In this document: positions 10,015 through 18,404 of the stretch, one piece after another | Position numbering within the stretch: the stretch's first letter is position 1 | Layout: every line of letters begins with the position of its first letter | Source of the DNA: an uncultured Clostridia bacterium | GTDB lineage: Bacteria; Bacillota; Clostridia; Oscillospirales; Ruminococcaceae | Assembly: GCA_947631995.1 (NCBI GenBank) | Contig: CANRNT010000007.1 | Coordinates: 1 to 64,000 of the forward strand | Length of the DNA stretch: 64,000 bases | Reading direction: 5' to 3' | Program-made: the position numbers and the translations under genes | The notes under the pieces: model-generated | Told to the model about the DNA's origin: nothing | What the model saw: the letters and a program-made list of their open reading frames with translations, nothing else | Databases searched by the model: none

Positions 10015-12485
10015 CAGTCTTTATATTCCTCCATGATATATCCCTCGAAGATATCGCCCTCTTTGATGTCGGTGAATTTTTCGAGAGTTATGCCGCATTC
10101 ATAGCCTGCCGCAACGTCCTTTACATCGTCCTTGAAACGTTTGAGCGAGCTCATCTTGTCGTCGGCGATGATTATTCCGTCGCGGACTACTCTGATAAGG
10201 TCGTTCCTGCCTATCTTTCCGCTTAATACATACGAGCCTGCAACGTTGCCCACGCCGGTGATCTTATATACCTGACGCACCTCTACTCTTGCGGTCTCTG
10301 TCTCCTTGAACTTAGGCGACAGCATACCCTTCATAGCGCTCTCTATCTCCTCGATAGCGTCGTAAATAACTCTGTAAAGTCTTATATCAACGCCGTCCTG
10401 CTCCGCGTTAGCCTTTGCTACGGGGTCAGGTCTTACGTTGAAGCCTACTATCAGGGCGTTTGAAGCAGAAGCGAGCATAACGTCGCTTTCCGAGATAGCG
10501 CCGACTCCGCCGTGTATAACTTTTACTCTTACCTCTTCGTTTGAAAGCTTTTCAAGCGACTGCTTTACAGCCTCAACAGAGCCCTGAACGTCTGCCTTGA
10601 CGATGATAGGAAGCTCTTTTATTTCGCCCTCGGATATCTGAGAGAACAGGTTATCCAGAGTTACCTTCTGATACCGGCTGAACTCTTCTTCCTTAGCTTT
10701 ATGCTTTCTCTGCTCAACGAGCTCTCTTGCCAGTCTTTCGTCCGCAACGGCGTTGAAGGTATCGCCTGCCGCAGGAGTTTCAGCAAGACCCGTTATCTCA
10801 ACGGGGCAGGACGGGCCTGCTTTTGTTACCTGCTGACCCTTGTCGTTGGTCATCGTTCTTATTCTGCCCACAGCCGTGCCTGCTATTATGATATCGCCCA
10901 AATTCAGCGTACCGTTCTGCACGAGCACGGTAGCAACAGGGCCCTTGCCCTTGTCCAGACGCGCCTCAACTACGGTACCCTTTGCCAGCTTGTTGGGGTT
11001 GGCTTTGAGCTCCTTTACCTCCGCAACGAGGAGTATGTTTTCGAGAAGCTCGTCAATGCCCTCGCCCGTTTTTGCGGAAACGGGAACAGCTATAACGTCG
11101 CCGCCCCAGTCCTCAACAACGAGGTCGTACTTCGTAAGCTCCTGCTTTACCTTGTCGGGGTCAGCGCCTACTTTATCCATTTTGTTTATCGCGACTATCA
11201 ACGAAACGCCTGCCGCTTTCGCATGGTTTATGGACTCTACCGTCTGCGGCATTATTCCGTCGTCTGCCGCTACAACGAGTATCGCGATATCGGTAATATT
11301 TGCACCTCTTGCACGCATTGAAGTAAACGCCTCGTGACCCGGGGTATCGAGGAAGGTGATGTCCTTGCCGTTTACCTTTACTTGATAAGCGCCGATATGC
11401 TGTGTTATACCGCCTGCTTCTCCGTCGGCGACGTTCGCATGGCGTATCCTGTCGAGAATAGAGGTCTTGCCGTGGTCAACGTGACCCATAACTACGACTA
11501 CGGGACATCTCTCAACGAGGTCCTCTTGCTTATCCTCTTCGTCTACAATAAGGCGCTCTTCTATGGTAACGTGTACTTCCTTTTCATACTTAGCGCCCAT
11601 TTCGTCGGCTACCATGGCGGCGGTATCGAAGTCTATCACCTCGTTTATCGAAGCCATAACGCCGAGTAGCATGAGCTTCTTTATTACCTCCGTAGCAGTT
11701 ACCTTGAGCCTGGAAGCCAGCTCCGAAACTACTATCTCATCGGGTATCATTACCTTGAGCTGCTGTTTTCTTGCCTTTTCAAGCTCCAGTCTGCGCAGAC
11801 GGTCTTTCTCGCTCTCGCTCTCTTTCTTTGAATGCTGCTGCTTTTTGTACTGCTGCGATTTTTGTGTTATCTTCTGCTTCTTGGTGAAATTATCCTTATT
11901 TCCGTGATTTCTGTTGTCGGCAAGGTTGTCGTATCTCTCGTTATACTTATCCAGCTCTATATACGAGCCTCTCGTATCGACGGTCTTGCGCTTGGAGCCT
12001 GACTGACCGCCCTCTGATATAGTATACCCCTTTGAGTCCTCTTCTCTCTTTCCGCCGAACAATATTTTCTGACCGCTCTCTTTTTTCTTTGCAGCTTCCT
12101 TTTTGGGCTTCTGCTTGGCGGGAGCGTTCTTTTCGGGCGCTTTTGCCTCGGCCTTTGCCGCAGCGTTTTCTTTTTGACCCGTCTGCTTATCCGACTTCTT
12201 TTCGCTTTTTTCCGCAGTATCTTCCGCGGTCTTTTCCTCGACCTCTTTTTTCTTCTTTGGCTGTGAGGTCGTTTTTGCCGCAAAATACTCGTCAAAGTCG
12301 GTCACCTGATTTTTCTGGGTATATACTTCCAGAACATAGTTGACCTCCTCGTCCGTAAGCGCCGACGACGGCTTTTTTGTTCCCTCGAAAGCGTTTGCCA
12401 GACATTGCGCTATATCGTTATTGCTGACGTTGATATCCTTGGCAAGATCACTGACTTTATATTTCTTTACTGACTTAACTGCCAT
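10014..12485 (-). CDS. infB: Translation initiation factor IF-2
   Basis: [37 protein letters not shown]; charged low-complexity N-terminal linker. Confidence 0.98.
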   Translation of the reverse strand: MAVKSVKKYKVSDLAKDINVSNNDIAQCLANAFEGTKKPSSALTDEEVNYVLEVYTQKNQVTDFDEYFAAKTTSQPKKKKEVEEKTAEDTAEKSEKKSDKQTGQKENAAAKAEAKAPEKNAPAKQKPKKEAAKKKESGQKILFGGKREEDSKGYTISEGGQSGSKRKTVDTRGSYIELDKYNERYDNLADNRNHGNKDNFTKKQKITQKSQQYKKQQHSKKESESEKDRLRRLELEKARKQQLKVMIPDEIVVSELASRLKVTATEVIKKLMLLGVMASINEVIDFDTAAMVADEMGAKYEKEVHVTIEERLIVDEEDKQEDLVERCPVVVVMGHVDHGKTSILDRIRHANVADGEAGGITQHIGAYQVKVNGKDITFLDTPGHEAFTSMRARGANITDIAILVVAADDGIMPQTVESINHAKAAGVSLIVAINKMDKVGADPDKVKQELTKYDLVVEDWGGDVIAVPVSAKTGEGIDELLENILLVAEVKELKANPNKLAKGTVVEARLDKGKGPVATVLVQNGTLNLGDIIIAGTAVGRIRTMTNDKGQQVTKAGPSCPVEITGLAETPAAGDTFNAVADERLARELVEQRKHKAKEEEFSRYQKVTLDNLFSQISEGEIKELPIIVKADVQGSVEAVKQSLEKLSNEEVRVKVIHGGVGAISESDVMLASASNALIVGFNVRPDPVAKANAEQDGVDIRLYRVIYDAIEEIESAMKGMLSPKFKETETARVEVRQVYKITGVGNVAGSYVLSGKIGRNDLIRVVRDGIIIADDKMSSLKRFKDDVKDVAAGYECGITLEKFTDIKEGDIFEGYIMEEYKD

Positions 12486-12536
12486 TGACTGATATTCCTC
12501 CTTGTAATCATCATAATCCGGGGGCCTTTGCCCGAG

Positions 12537-12884
12537 TTATCGGCGCAGCTCGGCGGGGTCTGTCGGTATCTCTTCCGACAGGGAGCTGAGCTTTTTGTTG
12601 AAGCCGTCGTCGCACACGGCGAGTATACCTGTTCTTTTCCCGACGGCGTCGCCTATCTGCTGCATATCCATTCCCGCGGCGTAAAGCCTGACGCCGTTTT
12701 TGGCGCAGATATACTTTACTTCCTTGAGCGTTTTTTCCGAAATGTCGCTCGCCGCATACACTCCGCGCGCCTCACCCGTATTGCAGGCGCTCTTGACCAT
12801 ATCCATGCCCATTCTGAGCTTGCCCGCTCTGCGGCACATCGAAAGAGAGCCGCCTATATTTTTGCTGCCGTTATTGACCGTCAT
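12537..12884 (-). CDS. L7Ae-family ribosomal protein (YlxQ-like)
   Basis: 'SMCRRAGKLRMGMDMVKSAC...YAASDISEKTLKEV' and operon position. Confidence 0.85.
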   Translation of the reverse strand: MTVNNGSKNIGGSLSMCRRAGKLRMGMDMVKSACNTGEARGVYAASDISEKTLKEVKYICAKNGVRLYAAGMDMQQIGDAVGKRTGILAVCDDGFNKKLSSLSEEIPTDPAELRR

Positions 12885-13143
12885 TTTTCAGTTCTGCCTC
12901 CATAGTATCGTAGACCGACTGTTCTATCATGCACGAAAAGCTTTTCTCGAGCCGCTTTGACTTTTGCGCCTTTGCAAGACATTCCGTGCTCCTGCATATA
13001 TATGCGCCTCTGCCCGACTTCTTTCCCGTCAGGTCGATAGATATTTCTCCGTCGGGCGACTTTACCACTCTTACCAGCTCTTTTTTCGGCTTCATTTCGC
13101 CGCAGCCCAGACACATACGCATAGATATCTTTCTTGTTTTCAT
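12871..13143 (-). CDS. ylxR: YlxR family RNA-binding protein
   Basis: 'RMCLGCGEMKPKKELVRVVKSPDGEISIDLTGKKSGRGAYIC'. Confidence 0.93.
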   Translation of the reverse strand: MKTRKISMRMCLGCGEMKPKKELVRVVKSPDGEISIDLTGKKSGRGAYICRSTECLAKAQKSKRLEKSFSCMIEQSVYDTMEAELKNDGQ

Positions 13144-13168
13144 AGGTACTACCTCTTGCGCTTAGTCG

Positions 13169-14599
13169 TTATTCCCGGTCTTCAACAGGCGTCTCGGGAA
13201 CGATATCTATCTTATAATTGGTAAGGTGATGAGCCAGCTTAGCGTTCTGACCCTTGTTGCCGATAGCCAGCGAGAGCTGATTGTTCGGCACTACCACGCG
13301 GCAGCTCTTTATCTCCTCGTCCAGGATATCAACTCTTATCACCTGCGCGGGAGAAAGGGCGTTCGCGATAAATTCCGCGTCGTTTTCGGAATACGGTATA
13401 ACGTCTATCTTTTCGCCTTTAAGCTCTTTCACTATGGCGGATATTCTCGTATGCTTAGGGCCTATGCAAGCTCCTACGGCGTCAACGTTCTTGTCCTTGC
13501 TCGCTACTGCAAGCTTTGTGCGCGAACCTGCGTCTCTTGATATCGCCTTTATCTCTACCGTGCCGTCATATATTTCGGGGACTTCTCTCTCAAAGAGCTT
13601 CTTCACCATTTCGCGTCTTGTTCTGGATATCTTCAGCGCGGGACGCTTTTCGGTATCAACGATAGTTTCAACATATACCTGTATATTATCGCCCGCCTTG
13701 AGCACTTCTCCGGGTATCTGTTCGCTCCTGCGCAGATATGCCTCGCTTCCGTCGATAGTAACTACTGCGTTCAGCGTTGCAGGCTCTACCTTTGCTACCA
13801 CCGCCGCGACACATTCCTCTCGTTTGGAATCGAACTGCGCCAGCAGACGTTCTCTCTCGTAGCTTCTGATATCCTGCTTTATTGACTGCTTTGCGCTCGA
13901 AGCGGTAACTCTGTCGAAGGTCGTGGTATCCAGTCTTATCTCTATCTCTCCTCCGACCTCTGCCTTTGAGGATATCTTTTTTGCTTCTTCCAGACTTATC
14001 TCGTTGCCCGCATTTTCGGGATCGGGTTCTCCCTCTACGACGGTCTTTACTATCTTAACGTCGAAGTTTTCCTTTTCAGCGTCTATATCCACCACGATAT
14101 TTTCGCAGTCGGGATAATATTTTCTTGCGGCTTTAAGTATTCCCTGACGGATATTTTCCGCCAGAACGTCCAGCTCGATGTGGTTCTCCTCTGCGAGCAG
14201 CCGCATATTGGCAAAGAAGTCGTCGATACGTTTTGCTTTTTCGCTGAGGGCGGCTATCTTTGCGCCGTAGTGAGCGGTGTCCAGCTTAGTCTTAACAGTA
14301 CCGCCGACCTTGGCTCTTTCGGAAATTTTCTTTGCCTCGTCAAGGCTTATCTCGGTACTTTTATCCTGCGGCTCGCCCTCTACTATCGTCCTGATGATCT
14401 TTATATCGAATTTCTCCTTATCCGGGTCGATATCTACGGCTATATTGCCGCAGTCGGGGTGATCCTTTGCGACCTCCTGCAATATTTCCTCGCGAACCTC
14501 CTCTGCAAGCTCTGCCGGCTCTATGCGGTTCTGTTTGGCAAGCAGCCTGAACCCCTTGAAAAACTCGCTTTTCTGTTGTGCTTTGGTTTCCTTTTTCAT
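13169..14599 (-). CDS. nusA: Transcription termination/antitermination factor NusA with duplicated N-terminal domain
   Basis: S1 and KH domains ('GACIGPKHTRISAIVKELKGEKIDVI', 'QLSLAIGNKGQNAKLAHHLTNYKIDI'). Start revised from 14707 to ATG at 14599, preceded by GGAGGAATTCATAAA. Confidence 0.95.
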   Translation of the reverse strand: MKKETKAQQKSEFFKGFRLLAKQNRIEPAELAEEVREEILQEVAKDHPDCGNIAVDIDPDKEKFDIKIIRTIVEGEPQDKSTEISLDEAKKISERAKVGGTVKTKLDTAHYGAKIAALSEKAKRIDDFFANMRLLAEENHIELDVLAENIRQGILKAARKYYPDCENIVVDIDAEKENFDVKIVKTVVEGEPDPENAGNEISLEEAKKISSKAEVGGEIEIRLDTTTFDRVTASSAKQSIKQDIRSYERERLLAQFDSKREECVAAVVAKVEPATLNAVVTIDGSEAYLRRSEQIPGEVLKAGDNIQVYVETIVDTEKRPALKISRTRREMVKKLFEREVPEIYDGTVEIKAISRDAGSRTKLAVASKDKNVDAVGACIGPKHTRISAIVKELKGEKIDVIPYSENDAEFIANALSPAQVIRVDILDEEIKSCRVVVPNNQLSLAIGNKGQNAKLAHHLTNYKIDIVPETPVEDRE

Positions 14600-14615
14600 T
14601 TTTATGAATTCCTCC

Positions 14616-15122
14616 TTAAATTTGATCGTCAAATAAATTCTCGTCATCGTGCAGCTTGACATACGCACAGTCCGCCGCAGAGATATCAAGCGTTTGTCCG
14701 CCGTCAACGCTGACGGATATCATATTTTTCTCATATCCCGTCAGAACGCCGATTATATCCTTTTCTCCGCTCTCAAGGGGACGTATAAGGCGTATCCTTA
14801 TCTCGTCGCCTATGCAGCATTGAAAATGCTCGGGTCTGCGAAGCTCTCTGGCAAGTCCGGGGCTGCCTACCTCCAGTACATATGACTGCGGTATAGGGTC
14901 GCTCTCGTCCAAAAGGTCGCTGAGCGGCCTTGAGACCGCCTCGCAGTCGTCTATGTCAACTCCGCCGTCCTTGTCCACCAGCACCCTGAGATACCATGTC
15001 GCGCCCTCCTTTTCAAAGCGCACGTCCCATAAAAACAATCCAAGCTCGTCGCACAGGGGCTGAGCCAAGGCGCGTACTTTTTCGGCGGTGCTGCCGCCGC
15101 CTTTTACGTTTTTACCGCTCAA
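14616..15122 (-). CDS. rimP: Ribosome maturation factor RimP
   Basis: 'DIDDCEAVSRPLSDLLDESDPIPQSYVLEVGSPGLARELRRPEHF'. Confidence 0.95.
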   Translation of the reverse strand: MSGKNVKGGGSTAEKVRALAQPLCDELGLFLWDVRFEKEGATWYLRVLVDKDGGVDIDDCEAVSRPLSDLLDESDPIPQSYVLEVGSPGLARELRRPEHFQCCIGDEIRIRLIRPLESGEKDIIGVLTGYEKNMISVSVDGGQTLDISAADCAYVKLHDDENLFDDQI

Positions 15123-15185
15123 TAAAACGACCTCCTTATTGCCGCAGTTTTAACTGTACTTTTTTGCTGCTTTACAAAAGCAAAA

Positions 15186-15209
15186 GACCGGAAGTCAAGT
15201 TTCCAGTCT
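15186..15209 (-). promoter_or_regulatory. Leader hairpin with U-rich tail (attenuator-like) in rimP 5'UTR
   Basis: Minus strand GACTGGAA-acttgac-TTCCGGTC followed by TTTTGCTTTT, downstream of predicted promoter and upstream of rimP. Confidence 0.5.
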
Positions 15210-15231
15210 TTCATTGAAAGATATTGTCAAT

Positions 15232-15260
15232 ATTATAACACACTTTTCCCAAAAAATCAA
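15232..15260 (-). promoter_or_regulatory. Predicted sigma-A promoter for rimP-nusA-infB operon
   Basis: Minus strand TTGATT-17 nt-TATAAT. Confidence 0.65.
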
Positions 15261-15331
15261 GCGCTTTTTAAAAAAATATTTAAAAACTCCCTTTATACAA
15301 AAGTGTTGATAAGATAAATAAGGATTTGGCA

Positions 15332-15566
15332 AAGAAACACTCTGCACTACTTACCTATCTAGTTGGAGCGCGAAACCTATGTTTTTAATCTGTCTTTCCG
15401 TTCTTGCCAAATGCCGTGTGCTATCTTATAGATATTACTTTTGAAAAGTACCCCTGATGGCAGTCACACATACTGCTATCCTACCGCGTCAGCACACGGC
15501 ACAAACCGAATTTGTCGATTCCGCATACAAAAAATCGCCGCAAACAAGTTTTTAAGGCGGCGCATT
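15332..15566. other. Structured intergenic region, possible ncRNA of unknown family
   Basis: ATTTGGCAA/TTGCCAAAT stem, TGCCGTGTGCT/AGCACACGGCA 11-bp stem enclosing two further hairpins, then CGCCGC/GCGGCG hairpin with T-run (15535-15566). Confidence 0.4.
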
Positions 15567-15612
15567 TTTTGAGCGAGGGAGACAAATTCTTGAACTCTTT
15601 TGGTACTTTTCT

Positions 15613-15642
15613 CTTTCAAGAGAGAAAAGTACAAGAAAGTTT
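15613..15642. repeat. Perfect inverted repeat GTACTTTTCTCT/AGAGAAAAGTAC
   Basis: 12-bp perfect stem with TTCAAG loop. Confidence 0.6.
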
Positions 15643-15720
15643 GTTGCAAAGAACATTCCACACTTCTAGCCTATCGTTATTTTTCTTCTGATACCCACCT
15701 AACCGCCCGAGGAGAGATGT

Positions 15721-16058
15721 CTGGAAGAATATTCTGCCAGCCGTTTTAACATAGTTGCGATAAAATAGATGTATCGCATGGTAAACTATTAAAACTTCAA
15801 ATATAGCATTGCGTTCCATAATGGAACGCGGAAAGATTGATATATCTTCTCAAAGGGGAGGCTCTCTCTTGCAGAGCCTCCCCTCTTAGAAAACAGTTCA
15901 CCGAACTGTTTTCTAATTCACCCTTTGCAGAGCGCACGCTGTGTCTTTGTGGGGCGCCGCCCGGCGGCTGTTCGCAGACGCTACACCCCGCAAGCCTTGG
16001 CAGTTGCGAAGCAACTGTAAAAAAGAGCTTGACCGAAAACTTTTATTTTCTTGACAGG
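15721..16058 (-). repeat. Multi-hairpin dispersed element, copy A
   Basis: Aligns to reverse complement of 41371-41690; shared AGAATATTCT, GCGAT..ATCGC, GCGTTCCA..TGGAACGC, CTCTTGC-loop stem, ACC-loop stem, CAGTTGC-TTC-GCAACTG hairpins. Confidence 0.85.
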
Positions 16059-16067
16059 TATTAAAAC

Positions 16068-16505
16068 CTACCGTGTACGCACATGATTATTGACCTGGAA
16101 GTTATGCTCGTTCTGGGTAAGGTATGTAATGCCCTCTATCAGACCGAGTATCGCAGGTATGAAAGCCAGCACCGCTGTACAGGTAAGCACAATATAGATT
16201 ATGCCCATGGTGGTCTTGCCGAGATAGAATTTATGCACGCCCAGAGAGCCCAGCAGTATTGCAAGTATGCCTGCAACGGTCTTGTTTTTCAGCGGCCACG
16301 AGGGGTCAACGCCTGCGTCCAATGTAGGCTGATAAGGAATTTGCACCTGCGGCTGATACATATTGCTTTGCGGAATATAGCTTTGCGGCGGCGTATAGGT
16401 AGGCTGAGGCGGCGGTGCGACTTCAACGGGAGTGCCGCAGTATGGGCACACATTTGCGTTCATTTCAAGCGGCGCGCCGCACTGAGAACAGGTATTTCCT
16501 GCCAT
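16068..16505 (-). CDS. Zinc-ribbon TM2-domain membrane protein
   Basis: N-terminal CSQCGAPLEMNANVCPYCG; 'KNKTVAGILAILLGSLGVHKFYLGKTTMGIIYIVL' (TM2). Confidence 0.88.
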   Translation of the reverse strand: MAGNTCSQCGAPLEMNANVCPYCGTPVEVAPPPQPTYTPPQSYIPQSNMYQPQVQIPYQPTLDAGVDPSWPLKNKTVAGILAILLGSLGVHKFYLGKTTMGIIYIVLTCTAVLAFIPAILGLIEGITYLTQNEHNFQVNNHVRTR

Positions 16506-16527
16506 TTATATCGTTCCTTTCGTTGTT

Positions 16528-16935
16528 TCAGTTGTTTTTGTTTTTTGCGCCGTTTAATGCTATCGGCAATATTATGACGCAGTATACAAACAGTATTATC
16601 AGGCTTATCAGCGTATACATAATGGGGCTTGCGCTTTTATAAGCGACAAACATATACACAAACTGCGCTATGGTATACACCGCCGTCATACCGGCAACGG
16701 GCGCATATCCGCCAACGCCGAGCTTTTTGGAAAGCACGCTTCCCGCGCCGTAGACTATTGCGAGCGCGAGCATATTTATCACCGAGAATATAATTGCCGG
16801 CACGCCTGCGTCATAGTCGGTGACTTTCATAACGCCGAGCATTGCGACGAGTATTATGGCGATAAGGAAGAACGCCAGAAAGAGCGATATTATCATAGCG
16901 GCAGAGGAGCCGCCGTTGTTGTTATTTCTTTTCAT
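16528..16935 (-). CDS. Small multi-TM hypothetical membrane protein
   Basis: Four hydrophobic segments; start revised to ATG 16935 (MKRNNNNGG). Confidence 0.65.
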   Translation of the reverse strand: MKRNNNNGGSSAAMIISLFLAFFLIAIILVAMLGVMKVTDYDAGVPAIIFSVINMLALAIVYGAGSVLSKKLGVGGYAPVAGMTAVYTIAQFVYMFVAYKSASPIMYTLISLIILFVYCVIILPIALNGAKNKNN

Positions 16936-16936
16936 A

Positions 16937-18085
16937 TCATTCACCGACCTTTGCACCGCATTCGTTGCAGAATTTAACGCCCTGCGGCAGTTGAGCACCG
17001 CACTTTTTGCAGACGTTCTGTTCCATTTTTGCGCCGCACTCGTTACAGAATTTTGAGCCGACGGGGTTTGCCTTGCCGCATTGCGGGCAGGCTACAGTAT
17101 CCTCGGTCGCTTTTGTCATCAGCGCACCGCACACGTTGCAGAATTTAGAACCCGAGGGGTTTGCCGCGTGACAGCTTGGGCAGAAAGCCGAGTCCTTTTC
17201 GGGAACGGAAGCCTGCGTGAGGTTTTGCATACCGCCTGCTATGGCAGCGCCTGCGCCCAGTCCGACGCCCCCTGCCACTATTGCACCTGCAAGGCCGCCG
17301 CCCTCGTTGTTTGCGGCGCTTTCGTAAACGTCGAACGAACGCTTAACAGCATAGCGCGAGTCGCCCATAATTTCAAACTCTGCCTTATCTTCGAGTATCT
17401 CGTTTATCTTGTCGAAGTCCTGATCGGGGAAGTTTATCGACTTTATAAAGAAGTTTATTACCTTGAAGCCGAAGGCCTCAAACTCGGGCGCGAGGATATT
17501 TTCGAGCTGTTTTGATATATCGTCGAGCTGTGCGGATATTTCAAGCGCGGAGATCTTATCGTTGATGATTATATCGGCTATCTCGCTCTTTACCTTGCTG
17601 ACGAGTATGCCTTTATAGTAGTCCATTACCTTGTCATATTTTACGACGTCGGCAGGGTTCATAGTACCAATGATGTTGGAGATAAAGTTCTTGACGTTCA
17701 TTATCTTCAAGCCCATCTGACCGAAAGCTCTTATCCTCAGCCTTGTATGATACTTGGGGTCTATGAGCTGTATCGGGTCTGATGTGCCCCACAGCAGATC
17801 AAGCTTTGTTACGGTGTTGACATAGTATATCTCAGCCGTGAACGGTGTTTTTCCGCCGAACGGTATATTTACTATCGAATTGAGTATAGGCAGATTGCCC
17901 GTTGTAAGGGTATATGTACCGGGCGCGAAGCTGTCGCATATCCTGCCGCCCTTTACGAATACTGCCGCCTGTCCCTCGCCGACGATAAGCTGAGTACCCG
18001 TTACGAGCTTATCGGTAGGGTGCTTGTAGATTATCCAATCGCGCGACGCGAGCCCGTCAAATTTTACTCTGTCTATAACTGCCAT
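16937..18085 (-). CDS. SPFH-domain protein (YdjI-like) with three C-terminal zinc ribbons
   Basis: SPFH region 'QLIVGEGQAAVFVKGGRICDSFAPGTYTL'; three CxxC...CNxCG ribbons at C-terminus. Confidence 0.88.
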   Translation of the reverse strand: MAVIDRVKFDGLASRDWIIYKHPTDKLVTGTQLIVGEGQAAVFVKGGRICDSFAPGTYTLTTGNLPILNSIVNIPFGGKTPFTAEIYYVNTVTKLDLLWGTSDPIQLIDPKYHTRLRIRAFGQMGLKIMNVKNFISNIIGTMNPADVVKYDKVMDYYKGILVSKVKSEIADIIINDKISALEISAQLDDISKQLENILAPEFEAFGFKVINFFIKSINFPDQDFDKINEILEDKAEFEIMGDSRYAVKRSFDVYESAANNEGGGLAGAIVAGGVGLGAGAAIAGGMQNLTQASVPEKDSAFCPSCHAANPSGSKFCNVCGALMTKATEDTVACPQCGKANPVGSKFCNECGAKMEQNVCKKCGAQLPQGVKFCNECGAKVGE

Positions 18086-18131
18086 AAAAACGCCTCCTTA
18101 ATGCCGCGCAAAACCGCGGCTATACACATAT

Positions 18132-18160
18132 ATTATAACATACTTTGCTTCGGATTGCAA
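18132..18160 (-). promoter_or_regulatory. Predicted sigma-A promoter for SPFH cluster
   Basis: Minus strand TTGCAA-17 nt-TATAAT. Confidence 0.6.
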
Positions 18161-18404
18161 CATATATTTAGACAAAAAGTAAATAATATTTTCGTTAAAA
18201 ATGCCATATTATCTCGCAAAACGAAAAAAATACATAAAAACTGTAGAAAATTATCCGACAATATGATAAAATGAAATCAAGGAAAAGCGTTATCGGCATT
18301 TGCCGAATAATGTTATACCGTGCAGGGCAGAATAATCCTGTTATAATATTCCGTAATACGGAGCGGATAATTTATATCACAGAGACAAAGGAGGGTGGTC
18401 TGTA

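Noticed and set aside
15332-15566. 6S RNA, SRP RNA or tmRNA
   Set aside because: Folds as side-by-side hairpins instead of one long interrupted hairpin; no SRP GGTCAGG..GGAAGGAAGCAGCC motif and no tmRNA ends seen; left as unknown
15476-15661. 61-aa and overlapping 67-aa minus-strand ORFs
   Set aside because: Lie across strong hairpins and a terminator-like structure with no SD; likely spurious ORFs in a structured or repeated sequence
16000-16017. tRNA-like or stand-alone terminator reading of CAGTTGCGAAGCAACTG
   Set aside because: Simple 7-bp hairpin that is one component of the dispersed element and present identically in copy B
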